DNA of 64,000 nt from Crocodylus rhombifer (GCA_038503035.1 JAVSML010024320.1:372001-436000); one strand, 5' to 3'; shown: positions 46,172 through 57,706, counted from the first letter of the stretch. Notes: generated from the sequence alone by a model not told the origin. A program made the numbers and translations.

Positions 46172-46762
46172 AGGGAGATCCAGGATTTACTAAAGGGGGT
46201 GAAGCATGCCACCCTTCACACTATGGTGGGAAGAGGACAAGGTGTAGTTGGAGCCCTCAGGTTGGCAGGGGACACCAGGTAGTTGGGCACAGAGCAGGTA
46301 TATGAAGAAGGGGATCCATCTGCCTATCCCACCCCCCACTCTCCTGCTGTCCCCTGCTGGCTGGGATAGAAGCTGGAAGGAGGAACCTCTACACTACTGC
46401 CTCTATCCCCAGCTGATTTGGACTTCCTGCATAGCTGTTCCTTGTAGGCTATGGCTGGAGGGAGGCAGGAGTGCTTCTGGGGCACCCCCATGCCTGAAAG
46501 AGCTGGGGACAGTGGTACAGCAGGGCATGTTCCTCCTTCCAGTGCTTACTCCCAGACCAGTAGTGCCACCGGGGCTTAACTGGGGGTGACAAGGAGCAGG
46601 TATAGGAAGAGGAAATTGCTGCTATGCCTGGCATCCTCCATAGTCAGAGCCCACAGCTGGATTAGGACAGAAGCAGCTCTGGGGCTCAGCCAGGGACATC
46701 AGTGACAGTGGTGGAAGGGGGTGGGGGGTAACTGCACCACTGCACCCCACCTGGATCTGCAG
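46172..46762. mobile_element. Inverted-end element of the GGATCCAGG family, about 590 bp
   Basis: Begins AGGGAGATCCAGGATTTACT followed by AAAGGGGGTGAAGC, matching the reversed right end of 37595-38248. Its own right end, CACCTGGATCTGCAGCTG, is the approximate complement. The core shares TGCTGGCTGGGAT, GGAAGGAGGAACC and CAGCTCTGGGGC motifs with the other copy. No gene. Confidence 0.55.
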
Positions 46763-48235
46763 CTGCTCCCAGCCTCTATTTATCTCTCCAGGTGTGGGCG
46801 TATGGTACAATCACACCAGAGTAATTCACCCTGGATTTTACTCCATAGTAAATGAGGTATGAATATACAACCAACTTTCTCAAGCTGTCTGTCTCAGGCA
46901 CAAATAGAGTTCCTGGCTGCTGGGTGGTGAGGGAGTAGACAAATGATTGGTACACTGATATAACTTACAACACTGTATAGTTAATCTTTATTTTCTGAGG
47001 GGTAATTTTAGAGTGGAGTGACTAACATTGATGTAAGGCTATACTTCATGTGCCTGCTACAACTTTACCCTGAAGGAAAGTTAAAATATTTTGGAGCAAG
47101 CATGTTGCATCTGCACACCCAGTGCAGCCCTCAGTTCTGCACCTTGTCTTTTGATCTTGATTAAAGCCAGTCTGCACATCAGCATACACAGGCCCTGCTG
47201 TCTCTGCAGTTGCTCAGATCCTCACCACCAGCATCCATTCCCTGCTCTTATCCTGCATATAATACACTCTTTTCTTCCCAGGAAAATGATTTTTTTCTGA
47301 GCAGCCAATGATTTATTGAAGTGCTCTATTTCTTCTTTTCCGGACCCTTAACCTTGTAGCACCTCAGTCAAGCTGGGAAGGTATCTTGGGACTTTGTATC
47401 TCTTCCTTGAGTTGTCTGGTCTATCCTCAAAAGCTCTCTATGATTAAACAACCCCCTAACTTGGTTTGGCAGAGATAATACAAGGAAGAAAGATCACATA
47501 GACTATGTTCACTTCTCCAGGTCCCATCTGAGGACTCTGGGAAGGTGCAATTCCAATTTCAGAGAATCTCTCTTGCACTGTGGCTGGAAGGGGAAAGCAA
47601 TCATGCCGTTTCTCACAGTCTTCTGGGACAAACTATGGGTGCCTGGAGCTTACCTTCCTTTCCCTCCCCAAATCTTTCATTTTCTGGCTTCTTTAACTTC
47701 AACTAGCCTTTATAGCATGCTAAAAAAAGTACGAGAAAGCCCTTGCTTTCCTTTTTTCGCCTTGCAGCTAAAAGCTTTCTCCTTTCTTCCCAGCACTTGT
47801 TAAATGCAATAGACAGATTGAAAGCTTCATAAATCATAAAAAAGCAGAGGGCCTAAATAAACGGTACAACAATTGGAGGAACAGAGAAGCCCAGTACTCC
47901 CATTAGGGCTAGAATCAAACACACCATGCTTATGTTAAACCGTATTAGCAGGAGGCAAAGGGCACTTCTGTTTTGTGCCTAAACCAGAAATGAATACAAA
48001 AGCAACTGGGCCATGAAAGTCAGACTACAGCTCTGCAGAACAAAAGCCAGAAATAGAAATAGAAGATTGTTTTCTCCTGTCTGGTGCTGCATGACCCTCT
48101 TCATATAGTGACCACCCCCTTTTCTCTGTACTTCCCTTCACGGCGTGGCAAGGCCCTTGCAGTTGCTATCAAGGAGATATTTCCTTTGGTGCTGTGTCGG
48201 CATAAGTTCAGAGGAACTCCCATCAGTTCACATGA
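46763..48235. other. No recognisable gene or repeat
   Basis: Unique-looking, with short domain-free frames only. Confidence 0.4.
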
Positions 48236-49213
48236 AACTGGGGGGCTGTGGTGTAGACACCCACACAGTCAAATGGGTCGCCAACTGGCTGGAGGGCCGC
48301 ACCCAGAGGGTGGTAGTGGATGGGTCCTTCTCAACCTGGAAGGACGCGGGCAGTGGGGTTCTGTAGGGCTTGGTCCTCGGGCCCGCACTGTTCAACATCT
48401 TCATCAGCGATTTGGACAAGGGGGTAAAAAACACCCTGTTCAAATTTGCTGATGACACTAAGATGTGGGGGGATGTGGGCACACTGGAAGGATGCAACAG
48501 GCTATAATCAGACCTAGACAGGTTGCAAGGGTGGGAGGACAAGAATAGGATGGGTTTCAACACAGACAAGTGCAAGGTGATACACCTTGGGAGGAACAAC
48601 CGGCACCAAACCTACAGGTTGGGGAACTCCCCTCTTGTCAGCACGGAGGTGGAAAAGGATCTGGGGGTCATCATTGACTCCAAGATGAACATGGGCCGGC
48701 AGTGTGGAGAAGCAGTTAGGAAGGCCAACCGCACCTTGGCATGCATCCACAGATGCATCTCGAGCAGGTCCAAGGAGGTGATCCTCCCCCTCTATGCAGT
48801 ACTGGTTAGGCCGCAGCTGGAGTACTGTGTCCAATTCTGGGCGCCGCACTTCAAGAGGGATGTCGACAACATGGAGAGGGTCCAGAGGAGGGCCACTCGC
48901 ATGATCGGGACAGCAGGGCAGGCCCTATGAGGAGAAGCTAAGGGACCTGAACCTGTTCACCTCCAAAAGAGAAGGCTGAGGGGGGATCTTGTGGCCTGTT
49001 ACAAACTAGTCAGGGGGGATCAGCAGGCACTGGGGGAGTCACTGTTTCCCCAAGCACTGCCAGGAGTGACCAGGAATAACGGTCACAAGTTGGCAAAGGG
49101 CAGGTTTAGGTTAGATATCAGGAGGCGCTACTTCACAGTCAGGGCGGCTAGGGTCTGGAACCAACTTCCAAGAAAAGTGGTGCAGGCTCCTACCTGGGGG
49201 TGTTTAAGAGGAG
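48236..49213 (+). pseudogene. CR1 ORF2 reverse transcriptase fragment
   Basis: Encodes GLVLGPALFNIFISDLDK, the intact box LFKFADDTKMWGDV, DKCKVIHLGRNN, DLGVIIDSKMNMG and the C-terminal RAARVWNQLPRKVV block. It is broken by a TAG at 48364-48366 (a CAG Gln codon in relatives), a TAA near 48507, and a 2-base loss near 48907 plus a 1-base loss near 48961 that together restore the phase. Dead, but only lightly mutated. Confidence 0.9.
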
Positions 49214-49340
49214 GTTAGATGAACTTCTTGCTGGGGTCGTTTGACCCCAGTACTCTTTTCTGCTATGGCAGGGGGTCAGACTAGATGATCTGCTCAGGTC
49301 CCTTCTGACCCTAGAAACTATGAAACTATGAAACATGAAA
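48236..49340 (+). mobile_element. CR1 LINE, 5'-truncated, young subfamily A, second copy
   Basis: Near-identical to 21065-22008 over their shared length but extending further 5', through the reverse transcriptase B region (VKWVANWLEGRTQRVVVDGS). It ends in the same 3' UTR (GGGGGTCAGACTAGATGATC, CAGGTCCCTTCTGACCCTA) and the ACTATGAA tail. Orientation matches the first copy, 27 kb away. Confidence 0.95.
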
Positions 49341-51400
49341 AGCCTCTGGATCTTAAGGCTCTGGTGGCCTCTGGACCTCAAAACTAGCCCCCATATTCAG
49401 TGCAAGTGTGTTGGCTCAATGAGAAGACTTGCAAAAGGAGTTTGGGCAACAGGGATGTTGTAAAACTGAAATATTGGTGGAATGCACGACTCAGCTGAAG
49501 AAATACGGACATACCCACATAGCCTTTTCCTTAAGGGAAAATGCTTGCTTATATCAGGAAAGCAGACAAAGTTAATGTATGCCAGTAGGGAATGAGAAAA
49601 TTCTCCAACTGGAGATTCAGTTCCTATGACCCCTAAGCGTGGATCCCAACCTTTCCAAAAGATTTTTTTTTGGCCTCTCTTGAACTACAAACAGATGTCA
49701 CATTTGTACTGGGAGAAACTATTTTATAAGTAGAATACAGTTGTTCAGACATCCATGCCTTGTTCCAGGACAAGCCCTAAAAAACATTTACAGGACGAGA
49801 AGTGCTAACAGTATGTCCTGGGACATCATGAAATGCATCTGATCAGTTTTTTTATTTTCTTGGATTGCACCACTGAATCAATGGCAGAAAAGCAGTAGTG
49901 CATTCATCCACGCAGTAAACTCTGACTGGGTGGGTGATTTATGCACATGCCCTTCCCAGAACTTTTCTTTTCTGGGACAAACACAGGCACAACTTGTCCC
50001 AGGACAAATGCGACATCAGTTCCTAGCCTCTGCCTAAAGTGGTCAAGTGTTAGTCACCTGAGTGTGCAGAAGGACATGTTAAGGCAAGGTTAACCCCTCG
50101 CTCCCTGAAGCCTGGTAGAACCCCTACAGCTTATCACACAATGTAATCAAATGTCCTGCATCATAACAAAGCTGCCAGGCTAGCTTTTAGGGATTCTCTG
50201 TTATCTTTGGATAAGACCTGTTCCCTGGAATGCAGTATTATTCCACCTTCATTTGTCCTTTTGTTGGAGGGAAACACAGACACAAGGTGAATGTGTTGTG
50301 TGATGGGATACTCTTTGCTTTCTCCTATTACTGTGGCAGCTGAATTATTGTCATGTCCTTTCACCTGCAGTGAATTCAGTGATCTGATCAACTAATTTTA
50401 CTGAGAGAAAATAGAATTTTTTAAAGTCATATAATCAGAAAAACAAAACAGCACAGAAGGTCCAATTCTCTATCAAACCTAGGGAAAAAGTAGCTGAAAG
50501 GAGTAGAATGGGTAGGAGAGAGGCTGACAGAGAAAGAGGGCATAGGACGCAGCAAACAGAATTGCAGAAAGCAGGACTGAGGGGCATGAAATGGGAGGAG
50601 TGCAGTACGTAGACATGGAGTGCAAATAATTGGATGTGAAGGGTGTGTCCACAGTGTGTTCCCAGCACTCTTCAGTAATCCCCGCCTAGCCACTGCTGCT
50701 TGGACATGCCACATCTGGAAATGTGGCAGTAAAGCTGATCCAGAGGTGCCCCCTGTAATGGCCCTCAAGAATCGTGGACACAGAGATCTTGAGAGCACCC
50801 GTGAGGAGCGCCTGTCTCGTCTCTGGGTTTGACATGTGCAAGCAGGAGTGGGTCAGCAGAGTGCATTTGGGAGTGTACCTCTCTGATGGCAGCAGGAACA
50901 TGGTTAGACAGACCCAAAGAAATGCAACATGGACATCAAGGTTCCTCTCTCTTCCCTTTGAACAGGGTAAGCCAGTGTCAAAGATATGCAGTGCAAGCAC
51001 ATGACAGCCCTAAGTAACATTTCTAGCACAAAAGATCCTCTCTGCTGAGTTCCCTACAGCATTCCTTTGCTTTTTGGCAGTCAGAGGTATGGGGCTATGT
51101 TGGCATAACCATGGCAAATTCAACAGAAGTTTTAATCTAGTTATAGCTATGTGCATTCTTGAGTCTTTTGCTAAAGCAGTGCTTTTTGAAAGTAGCACAG
51201 TGGAAAGGAAATTTAGCATGCTTAGCTAAAAAGAGAGAGCACAAGCACACTGATATATGATTAATAATTCCATATCCCTGTCTTTAACATGCTACCTTGA
51301 TGGCAGATTCTGTCACTTTTAATTTACTCTGGTGGAGTAAACGGTTTTCAGCATGCTTAAGGGTGGCTTAACCTTGATTTTCTGCTTATGCAGCCCGGGT
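49341..51400. other. No recognisable gene or repeat
   Basis: Unique-looking sequence. The 123-codon minus frame at 50427-50798 and the 104-codon minus frame at 50686-51000 overlap other frames and lack domains. Confidence 0.4.
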
Positions 51401-51543
51401 ATACCCAGGGGTGTGATCTGTCTGCAAGAGAAAGGGATAGGGTGGTCAGGCAAGAGTGCTGTGAGAGGGGCCTGCCACCTGGGAGCATTTCTTTCTCTTC
51501 TTTATAGAGACAGGCTGAGACAAAGTGCTTAACTATATACAAA

Positions 51544-51549
51544 TTTATT
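51544..51549 (-). terminator. AATAAA polyadenylation signal (minus strand), weakly supported
   Basis: The plus strand reads TTTATT within ACAAATTTATTGCCACAC. It is meaningful only if the minus-strand transcription unit suggested by the promoter motifs at 54156-54320 is real. Chance occurrence is common in AT-rich DNA. Confidence 0.2.
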
Positions 51550-52007
51550 GCCACACAATAATAAATGAATAAGAGACATTAAATATTTATGGTGGAATTA
51601 GTATGGGACACCATATACAATAATCTCCGATCAACACATTGCACCACTTTGAGAGACTACAAAACATAAACCAGGCGATTCACAGCATAGGCAATAATTA
51701 ACCCCCTGCACAGAATGAACATTAACACTCTGGAACAGGTAAGTCAAGGCACCAACACAATAAACACATATAAGCATCAACTTAGATAAACCCAGGTAAG
51801 CTGAGGTAGTAATGCAACAAATGTACACAGGCAACAATATAGGTAAGTTCCAATAATAGGCAGTGAACACATATAGGTAATGAAAACAGATAAACCCATG
51901 TAAACCCCCTTAAGGAGTACCCATAACTATATTAACATCTATGGTATGAAGCAACATCAATCACAGAATATGGGGGGCACTCAGCAGCCCACAGGGAAAA
52001 TGGATAA

Positions 52008-53347
52008 TAGGGCTGTGCAAGGCTTCAGACAGAGCTTCGGATCTGGAGACACTTCGGACACTTCGAGGTCCGAAGCAGCACATCTGGATTGAAGTGCTGC
52101 CTCGTTTGTCTTCCCAAAGTGGTTTGGAGCTGCCTTGGAGATCCGACCACAGGGTATAATGGGGAAAAAATAAAATATCTATAACTTTGTTGTTTTTTGT
52201 CCGATTTGGAAATTTTCAGGGGTACTAGACTCTGCAGAGAGAATGAAGCCTGCCAAGTTTCAAGAAGAGTGGTGCAGGGGTTTGGGGGCAACTATACCCC
52301 AAATTATTGAAAGCAAAACTCCTGTCATGTCTATGTGTTACAACACAGGGGAGTCAAAACTGCAGGGCTGGTAGCTCTTACTGAGGCCACAAAGCCTGCC
52401 AAGTTTCAAGGAGATCGGTGCAGGGGTTTGGGGGGAACTACACCTCAAGCTGCGGACAAGCAAAACGGGGGCCATGGGTGCTTGTGGGACTTGACTGTGT
52501 CTGGCCTGGGGCGGGGAGGGGGAAACACGCTGCAAGCCTGGCTGCTAAGTTGCTGTGTTACCAGTTACCAATCAATCAACCATGATTTACTCAGGGACTA
52601 GGGACTCAGGGCCCAGGTGAATACACAGGACCTAGCTACTACATAACAACTTAAAGAGCATCAATTAGCACCTACAAAGCAAGGCTAAGGAGAGGAAAGA
52701 CTCAATACAGACAATCAACTGCCCCAGGACAGAGACATACTTGGCACGAATTTTGCCTATCAGCAGCTAGGGGTGCAGGGCCCCAGAGCCCCTCTGCACC
52801 CATCTCCTCCACAGCTGCCAGGCGTCGTGGCCACAGCAGGGGCTACCATCCCTGCAGCTGTCACTCTGCTGTATATAGTGTCACACGTCATGAGTTTTGC
52901 TTGTCCACAGCTTGAGGTGCAATTCTCCCCAAGCCCCTCCACCAATCTCCTTGAAACTTGGCAGGCTTTGGGGCCGCAGTAAGAGCTACCAACCTTGCAG
53001 TTTTGAACCCCCTGTGGTGTGACATAGCCATGACATGAGTTTGGCTTTCAAGAATTTGGGCTACAGTTCCCCCCCAAACCCCTGCACTGATATTCTTGGC
53101 AGGTTTCATGGTCTCGGTAGTGGCTACCATCCCTACAAGTTTAATTCAGATTGGACAGAAAACAACAAAGGTATAGATATTTCATTGATTCCCCATTATA
53201 CGCTATGGCTGGATCTCCGAGGTGGCTTCGGAGCCACTTCAGACGGATCGAGGCAGAAACCTAGTTGGGAGCTCCGGATCAGATCCCGGCCATCCAAACA
53301 GCCAGATCCCAAGCCAGATCGGATTGCTGCCGACTCGCACAGGCCTA
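52008..53347. mobile_element. Foldback hAT-like element, 1340 bp, with target duplication
   Basis: The 8-bp flanks ATGGATAA (52000-52007) and ATGGACAA (53348-53355) match at 7 of 8. The left end is TAGGGCTGTGCAAGGC; the reversed right end is TAGGCCTGTGCGAGTC. The two arms (about 52008-52480 and 52795-53347) are inverted copies, and each contains tandem units of about 140 bp carrying CCTGCCAAGTTTCAAGGAG and GTGCAGGGGTTTGGGGG. A unique AT-richer loop of about 300 bp separates them. No transposase. Ends relate it to 10172-11190 and 17535-18273. Confidence 0.88.
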
Positions 53348-53730
53348 ATGGACAAACCCTACCACAATGGAGAAGGATGGAGGCTGCAGACCCTCCTCTC
53401 CCAAGTCTGCCTCACCTGCAGGACCCGCTTCCCCAGCAACTCATGCTCCCGCTCTGAAGCAGCCAAGGCTCATCCCCTGGTGGTTGCCAGTCCTGCAAGG
53501 GCCTCTGTCCTGTGACTTCTCCGGCTCCTCTCAATGGTGTGGTGCCGCACACTGGGTACCCAGGATGCTCCTACAGAAGCTGAGCCCTTACTGGCTTTGG
53601 TTGCCCAGCCTCACACTGGGGGGTCCTTCCCTTTCCCAGGCCCTGCTCTGGGCACTGGGGCTCTTTTACTTTAATGTGGAGCCATACTGTGGGACTCCAG
53701 TTACTCGGCCTAGAGCCGGGGCTAACTTGA

Positions 53731-53990
53731 GCAGCCTCGACCTGCTCCCAGGGCCGGCTCTCCATGCACCAACCTGCGCACCATGTGGAGCCCAAGCAGC
53801 CTCAAGCTGCTCCCAGGGGGGTGGCTCTCTGTGCACCGATCTGCATGCCATGTCAGGCCTGAGCAGCCTTGAGCTGCTCCCAGGACTGGCTTTCTGTGCA
53901 CCAATTTGTGCACCATGTGGAGCCTGTGCAGCTTCGAGCTGCTCTCAGGGCCGGCTCTCCATGCACTGATCCATGCACTGCCCACCCAGC
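53731..53990. repeat. Minisatellite, about 66-bp unit, four copies
   Basis: Units begin at about 53731, 53796, 53863 and 53928 with GCAGCCTYRAGCTGCTCCCAG, then GGCTCTCCATGCACC and GCACCATGTGGAGCC. Spacings are 65, 67 and 65 bp. Each unit contains a short palindromic AGCAGCTCRAGGCTGC core. The long Ser/Cys/Leu-rich frame across it (53367-53969) reflects the near-multiple-of-three period. Confidence 0.85.
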
Positions 53991-54155
53991 CACTTGCCAG
54001 GTTCTCAGGCTCAAGCCGCCTTGAGTGGCTCGTAGAGCCTGAGCGCCGTGCGCCCACCCAAACACCATCAAGGCTCAGGTGGGGTCCCGAGGACGGTCAT
54101 CTCCAGAGCTCCTCTCTCCTTGCTGCCTCTCTCTGCAGCATGCCAAGCACACTCT

Positions 54156-54320
54156 CCTTTTATATGCTTCAGGGATTCTGCCTCCAAAGTCCGGCGGACC
54201 TGCCAGGCAGCAGCCCACAGTCCGGTCAGGGAGCTCCTCTCCCCCTCCCTTCGGGAAAGGGACAGTGCCTGCTTTCCCTCAGCTTGCTTCTGATTGGTAG
54301 ATTGGCTCCACCAATCAGAA
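54156..54320 (-). promoter_or_regulatory. Promoter-like cluster: TATA box and CCAAT pair (minus strand)
   Basis: On the minus strand, GCATATAAAAGGAG (TATA box at 54166-54156) lies about 130 bp downstream of two CCAATC motifs. One of these forms an 11-bp inverted repeat: arms 54288-54298 and 54310-54320, TTCTGATTGGT against ACCAATCAGAA. GC-rich sequence lies between. This arrangement fits an RNA polymerase II core promoter of an LTR or a gene. No downstream coding exon was recognised. Confidence 0.45.
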
Positions 54321-54370
54321 TTGAGGATCCTTTAGCCCCTGGACACGTTGGAGCTTGATCAGGTAACTCT

Positions 54371-55031
54371 AGCACACTTATATCTTGTCCCTTGATTCAT
54401 CTCTGACTGAACCACAAAGTAAACCCTTCAGGGCAGAGGCTTTGTGTTTGGAAATTGTTTCACATATTTTGGCTGCTGCATTTGACCATAACCCAAAAGG
54501 CTGAGAAGCAACAGTAGCAAGACTCAGAATCATCTATTTATTTCTAGGCTTTTTCCCTACTCTTACTTAGTCTTTATAACTATAACAATGTTTTGCATCT
54601 CACTGCATGATTATCAGACTTCTTGAATAGCCTCCTGTGAGGGGCCTTATCAAAAAATCTTTTGAACGTTTCAGATTATTTTTCACTCATTCTCCTTCAT
54701 CCACTGTGGTATTGATTCTTAGAAAGTACTCTTAACAGGCTAGAAAGAGCATGATTTACCTTGACAAAAACCGGCAGCCTTGCTCCTATGATCCTCATCT
54801 AGGTGCTATGTACTTTTAACTGTAACGATTACAGTTACAGGCAAGTGCCTGAAATTCCCAGGATCCCACTTATCTGTGTTTATAAAAAATGGATAAAGCT
54901 TTTCCAAGATTTTTGGAAAGGTAGTTGATTTAAGTAAAAACTGTTTTCATTAGCAAAAGTAGCTCATCATTATTCTTTAGTCTCTCTGATATTTATTTAG
55001 AAAAATGCCATGGATTCATAAGGATCTAGTC
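54371..55031. other. No recognisable gene or repeat
   Basis: AT-rich spacer without domain-bearing frames or clear repeats. Confidence 0.45.
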
Positions 55032-56013
55032 CAGGGGTGGGCAATTATTTTTTGGGCTGGAGAACCACTTAGGGAGTTTTGGTGAGCTGTCATGGGTTGA
55101 ATTAGCACCCCTGCCACCTTCTCTCCTGCTCCCCCCCACAACAGCTCACCAAAACTCTCGAAGTGGCTCTGCCTTGTGCTTGGCTGGCTGGCTGGATGGG
55201 ATGGGACTGCATGTGGATGGGTGGGGAGCAGCTTCTGGGAGTGAGACAGTTGGGTGGGGCTGGGATCACAAGGCTGTGACGGCGTGGAGTCGGGGCCCAC
55301 GGCAGAGCTGCAATCCGCTCCTTGTACACCCCTGTGACAGGTGCCAGTTTTGCACGCAGGGGCTTGCAGAGAGCAGAACAAGGCTCTGCCCTGGCCATGG
55401 CCCTGTGCTGTCGCCACCCAGTGATCTCTGGATCTCCATGGAGAGTGGCTCGGGACTTGCGTGGTCAAGGCACACTCAGCTGGGCAGATGGGAGGAGGCC
55501 ACAGCCAGGTGGGGAGCAGCACCTGGGAGTGGGACAGGTCAGCAGAACTGGTACCTATCACAAGGGTGTGTGGGCAATGGATTGTGACTCTGCCTGGGCC
55601 CCAACCCTGGCCCCATCCACCCGTCCTACTCCCAGACACCACTTCCCACTCACCATCCCACTTCCTGCTTGCCTGCGGTGTTGTCCCACTCTATCCCAGG
55701 GAGCACACCCTGCCCTCCTGGGTCTCAAACTAGTCTCCATGTAAACCCTACCCACCCACTCCATCTGGCACTCCAGGCAGTGGGGCCAGGTCCAACTGCG
55801 ACAGCGGAGACTGACAGCAGCAGCTGGAAGGAGCCACCACTGTAGGGGCTGGGAAGCGAGTCCAGCTGCCATGGTACCCCAGCCCCACTGTGCACCCAGG
55901 GGTGGCAGGACCAGCTGCATGCATCATAGCCTGGACTGCCCCTTGCATCTGGGCCAGATAAAATGTCTTGGCAGGCCAGATATGGCCCACAGACCATATT
56001 TTGTCCACCCCCG
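55032..56013. mobile_element. hAT-like element, 982 bp, with target duplication
   Basis: Left end CAGGGGTGGGCAATTATT; reversed right end CGGGGGTGGACAAAATAT. The flanks ATCTAGTC (55024-55031) and AGCTAATC (56014-56021) match at 6 of 8. The core contains inverted and direct internal repeats: one pair centred near 55117 (TTTTGGTGAGCTGT with ACAGCTCACCAAAA) and another pairing 55285-55340 with 55545-55600. Overlapping frames of 90-208 codons on both strands arise from these GC-rich repeats. No transposase signature. Confidence 0.85.
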
Positions 56014-56021
56014 AGCTAATC

Positions 56022-57706
56022 CAACTTAAAGTCTTTGGTTCAGTGCTATTATTTGATTGATAACTCTTTCTGGTAGTGCTTCATCTTTACTACCTATAAA
56101 AAAGAATCACACAGTAGATTTTTTTCCATCCCATCCTGGGGCAAAAACCAAAGTAAAGAAGTCATTTAAGTTTTCTGCTATCTCTTTTTCCTTTGATTCT
56201 TCCTTCATCCTCTTGTGAGCTAGCAAACCCACTTTCTCCCTCACAGGCTGCCTATTTCTGATGTACTTAGGAAATTGTGTGTCTTGATTTTGCTTGGAGA
56301 ACTCTCAGTGTGACAAATGCTGCTCCTTCCCCACACCTAACACAACCTTTAATAACTGACGAGAGAGGTTAACCCTTCAGTCAGGAAAATACAAAGCTGT
56401 AAATCAGTCAATGTTTCGAGGGCCTGAGTTTGGATTGGGTGTTTCTCTTTTGCCTTTAGAAAACACAGATAAACTGATATAGCTGGGGCTTGAAGGAAAC
56501 AAGACATTTGTAATAGGTTTTAAAGCATTAGAAAGGAAACAGTCCAGGAGCAAATACTCAGTCTGTGTTTCAAGGCTAAAACATGACAGTTTTGAATGAA
56601 CAGATTTACCGAACCCAGTCTAATAGTTTAAAATAATAATACATCTTACAGTGGAGGAAAAGAGTTAAGGCAAGCTCCTCCATTTAGGGGAAATGTACAC
56701 ATGTACAAAAAACAACTGACTAAACTTTGAACATCCCGGTTCACTTTTATGGAGCAGAACACTGTATTATGTGAAAAATTGATCAGGAAGGATCTCATTG
56801 CTGGAGATCTTGACTCAGGCTCTGTTTAGCTCTCAAGAGAGAAGAGCTTGGTGGTTTTAGTCATTAACAGTTTTTCAAGTCCTCAAGAGCCTTAGATAGT
56901 ATGGTACACGCAACAAATTCTGGACCACAACACGAGAGGCTGTGACCAGATGTTATGTCTGGTAATCCAGTTACTTCTAGAGGTCCCAACTAGGATTTGG
57001 GCCCTTTTGTACTGGGTGTTGTGCAAACACATACTGAGGGTCTGTCTATAGGACACAATATAGTGCTGTGCAGAGATGCTTAGGCTAGATTAGGTACCAG
57101 AAGCAGTATAGGCATGTTAAAGCATATCTAAGATGCCTCTGCAGAGAACCGAAGGCTGCCACCTAAAGCTAAGCTATTCATGGTCCAAACCTGGCACTGA
57201 GGCAGTGAGGATGCTCCAGGGAGGCATGAGGTATCCCTCTCCAATTGAAGGGATTTAGCAGGTGTTAGTGTGCTATGGGAGGGGTAGCCGCTTATGGGGG
57301 AGCAGCTCTCTTCCGATAGAGTAGAGCCAAGACCAATTAGAATTTAATTGTATATGGATTTAATAGGGAAAGAACAGGGTGGAATATAACACATATGTGG
57401 AGGGCAAGGGGACCCTGGAAAATAATGGTATCCCCACCTCCAGGCACCGGGAAGGAGGTGAGGGGGGAACCAGAGGAGCAGAGGGGAGTCAAAGGGATTT
57501 TAGGTGAACATACGCATGTAACAGAGACAAATCAATGACAGACTTGAGGCGCAGGGTTCACAAAATGTAAGATGCAGGTTTCCTAAAATATGAGGTACAA
57601 ATCCCACATTTGAGATGCAGGCACCCCAGTGGGGTGGGGTAAAAGAGGTAAGGGAAACCCCCTCCCTAGTGGGGATTCCCTTTTGCAAGCAACTCAACCC
57701 TCTTGT
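56022..57706. other. No recognisable gene or repeat
   Basis: AT-rich to 57300, then mixed. Short frames only. An ATGAGGTACAAAT/TTTGAGATGCAGG pattern around 57545-57615 suggests a small degenerate repeat. Confidence 0.4.

Larger units (their letters stand above)
51400..54370 (-). mobile_element. Possible LTR-like unit, minus strand, split by a hAT element
   Basis: Read on the minus strand, a CCAAT pair and TATA box (54320-54156) head the region, a 66-bp minisatellite follows, and an AATAAA signal stands at 51549-51544. Removing the later hAT insertion (52008-53347) leaves about 1.6 kb with promoter and terminator at opposite ends, which would suit a solo LTR or an untranslated transcription unit. 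No second LTR, primer site or gag/pol remnant is seen, and the outer limits are guesses. Confidence 0.25.

Noticed and set aside
53367..53969. 200-codon plus-strand frame with repeated Ser/Cys/Leu blocks
   Set aside because: Explained by the ~66-bp minisatellite, whose period is near a multiple of three.
55016..55642. 208-codon minus-strand frame
   Set aside because: Lies within the hAT element at 55032-56013 and opposes equally long plus-strand frames; GC-rich repeat artefact.
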